Below, piece after piece: positions 5,584 to 5,599 of a DNA stretch of 5,599 nucleotides. Each line of letters begins with the position of its first letter. The first letter of the stretch is position 1. The DNA lies in NCBI GenBank assembly GCA_030017935.1, contig JASEGF010000146.1:1-5599 (forward strand). The letters run 5' to 3'. Source of the DNA: Bacteroidales bacterium (lineage in GTDB: Bacteria > Bacteroidota > Bacteroidia > Bacteroidales > DTU049). The notes under the pieces were generated by a model that did not search any database, had not been told where the DNA came from, and saw only the letters and a program-made list of their open reading frames with translations. Made by a program: the position numbers and the translations under genes.

Positions 5584-5599
5584 ATGGATAAAATATTTG
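5584..5599 (+). CDS. Probable start of a gene running off the right edge
   Basis: An ATG at 5584 begins an open frame reading MDKIF before the window ends. Only five codons are visible, so no function can be assigned. The call rests on the exact TAnnTTTG box 17 nt upstream and the A-rich leader, closely mirroring the arrangement before the NYN gene. It would be transcribed away from the mutL operon. It could equally be a chance ATG. Confidence 0.35.

Overview
The window is very AT-rich DNA (well under 35% G+C by eye) with the standard bacterial code: TGA is used as a stop and TGG as Trp. It looks like a member of the Bacteroidota. The evidence is the gene set (small membrane protein, mutL, two adjacent rhomboid genes, one of them with the C-terminal helical tail typical of Bacteroidota rhomboids), the absence of Shine-Dalgarno sequences before the genes, and matches to the Bacteroidota -7 promoter element TAnnTTTG upstream of transcription units. 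The strong AT bias, tight gene overlaps and several genes with degraded catalytic motifs suggest a host-associated or reduced genome. That is inference; the genus cannot be named from this stretch.

Layout. Positions 12-42 hold a strong intrinsic terminator for a gene off the left edge. A plus-strand gene (196-1149) encodes a NYN-domain protein fused to a cold-shock-like RNA-binding domain. It converges on a five-gene minus-strand operon that reads from right to left: a 78-residue tail-anchored membrane protein (5298-5062), mutL (5041-3263), an apparently active rhomboid protease (3270-2449), a rhomboid homologue without catalytic residues (2431-1688) and a hot-dog thioesterase (1691-1227). 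Two junctions overlap (8 nt and 4 nt) and the others are 17-20 nt apart, so the five genes are probably co-transcribed and partly translationally coupled. An AT-only hairpin at 1148-1166 sits between the convergent units.

The right-hand 300 bases (5299-5583) separate this operon from a probable plus-strand gene whose first five codons begin at 5584. This divergent gap carries a perfect 15-bp hairpin (5474-5506) that terminates neither neighbour. It lies inside a possible 20-codon ORF.

The main points of interest are signs of catalytic loss beside conserved folds. MutL keeps its ATPase motifs and a clamp-binding-like motif but lacks the DQHxxxE endonuclease motif. The second rhomboid lacks both the Ser and the His. 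The NYN protein appears to lack one active-site Asp. I found no mobile element, CRISPR array, tRNA or rRNA, and no clearly new multi-gene system.
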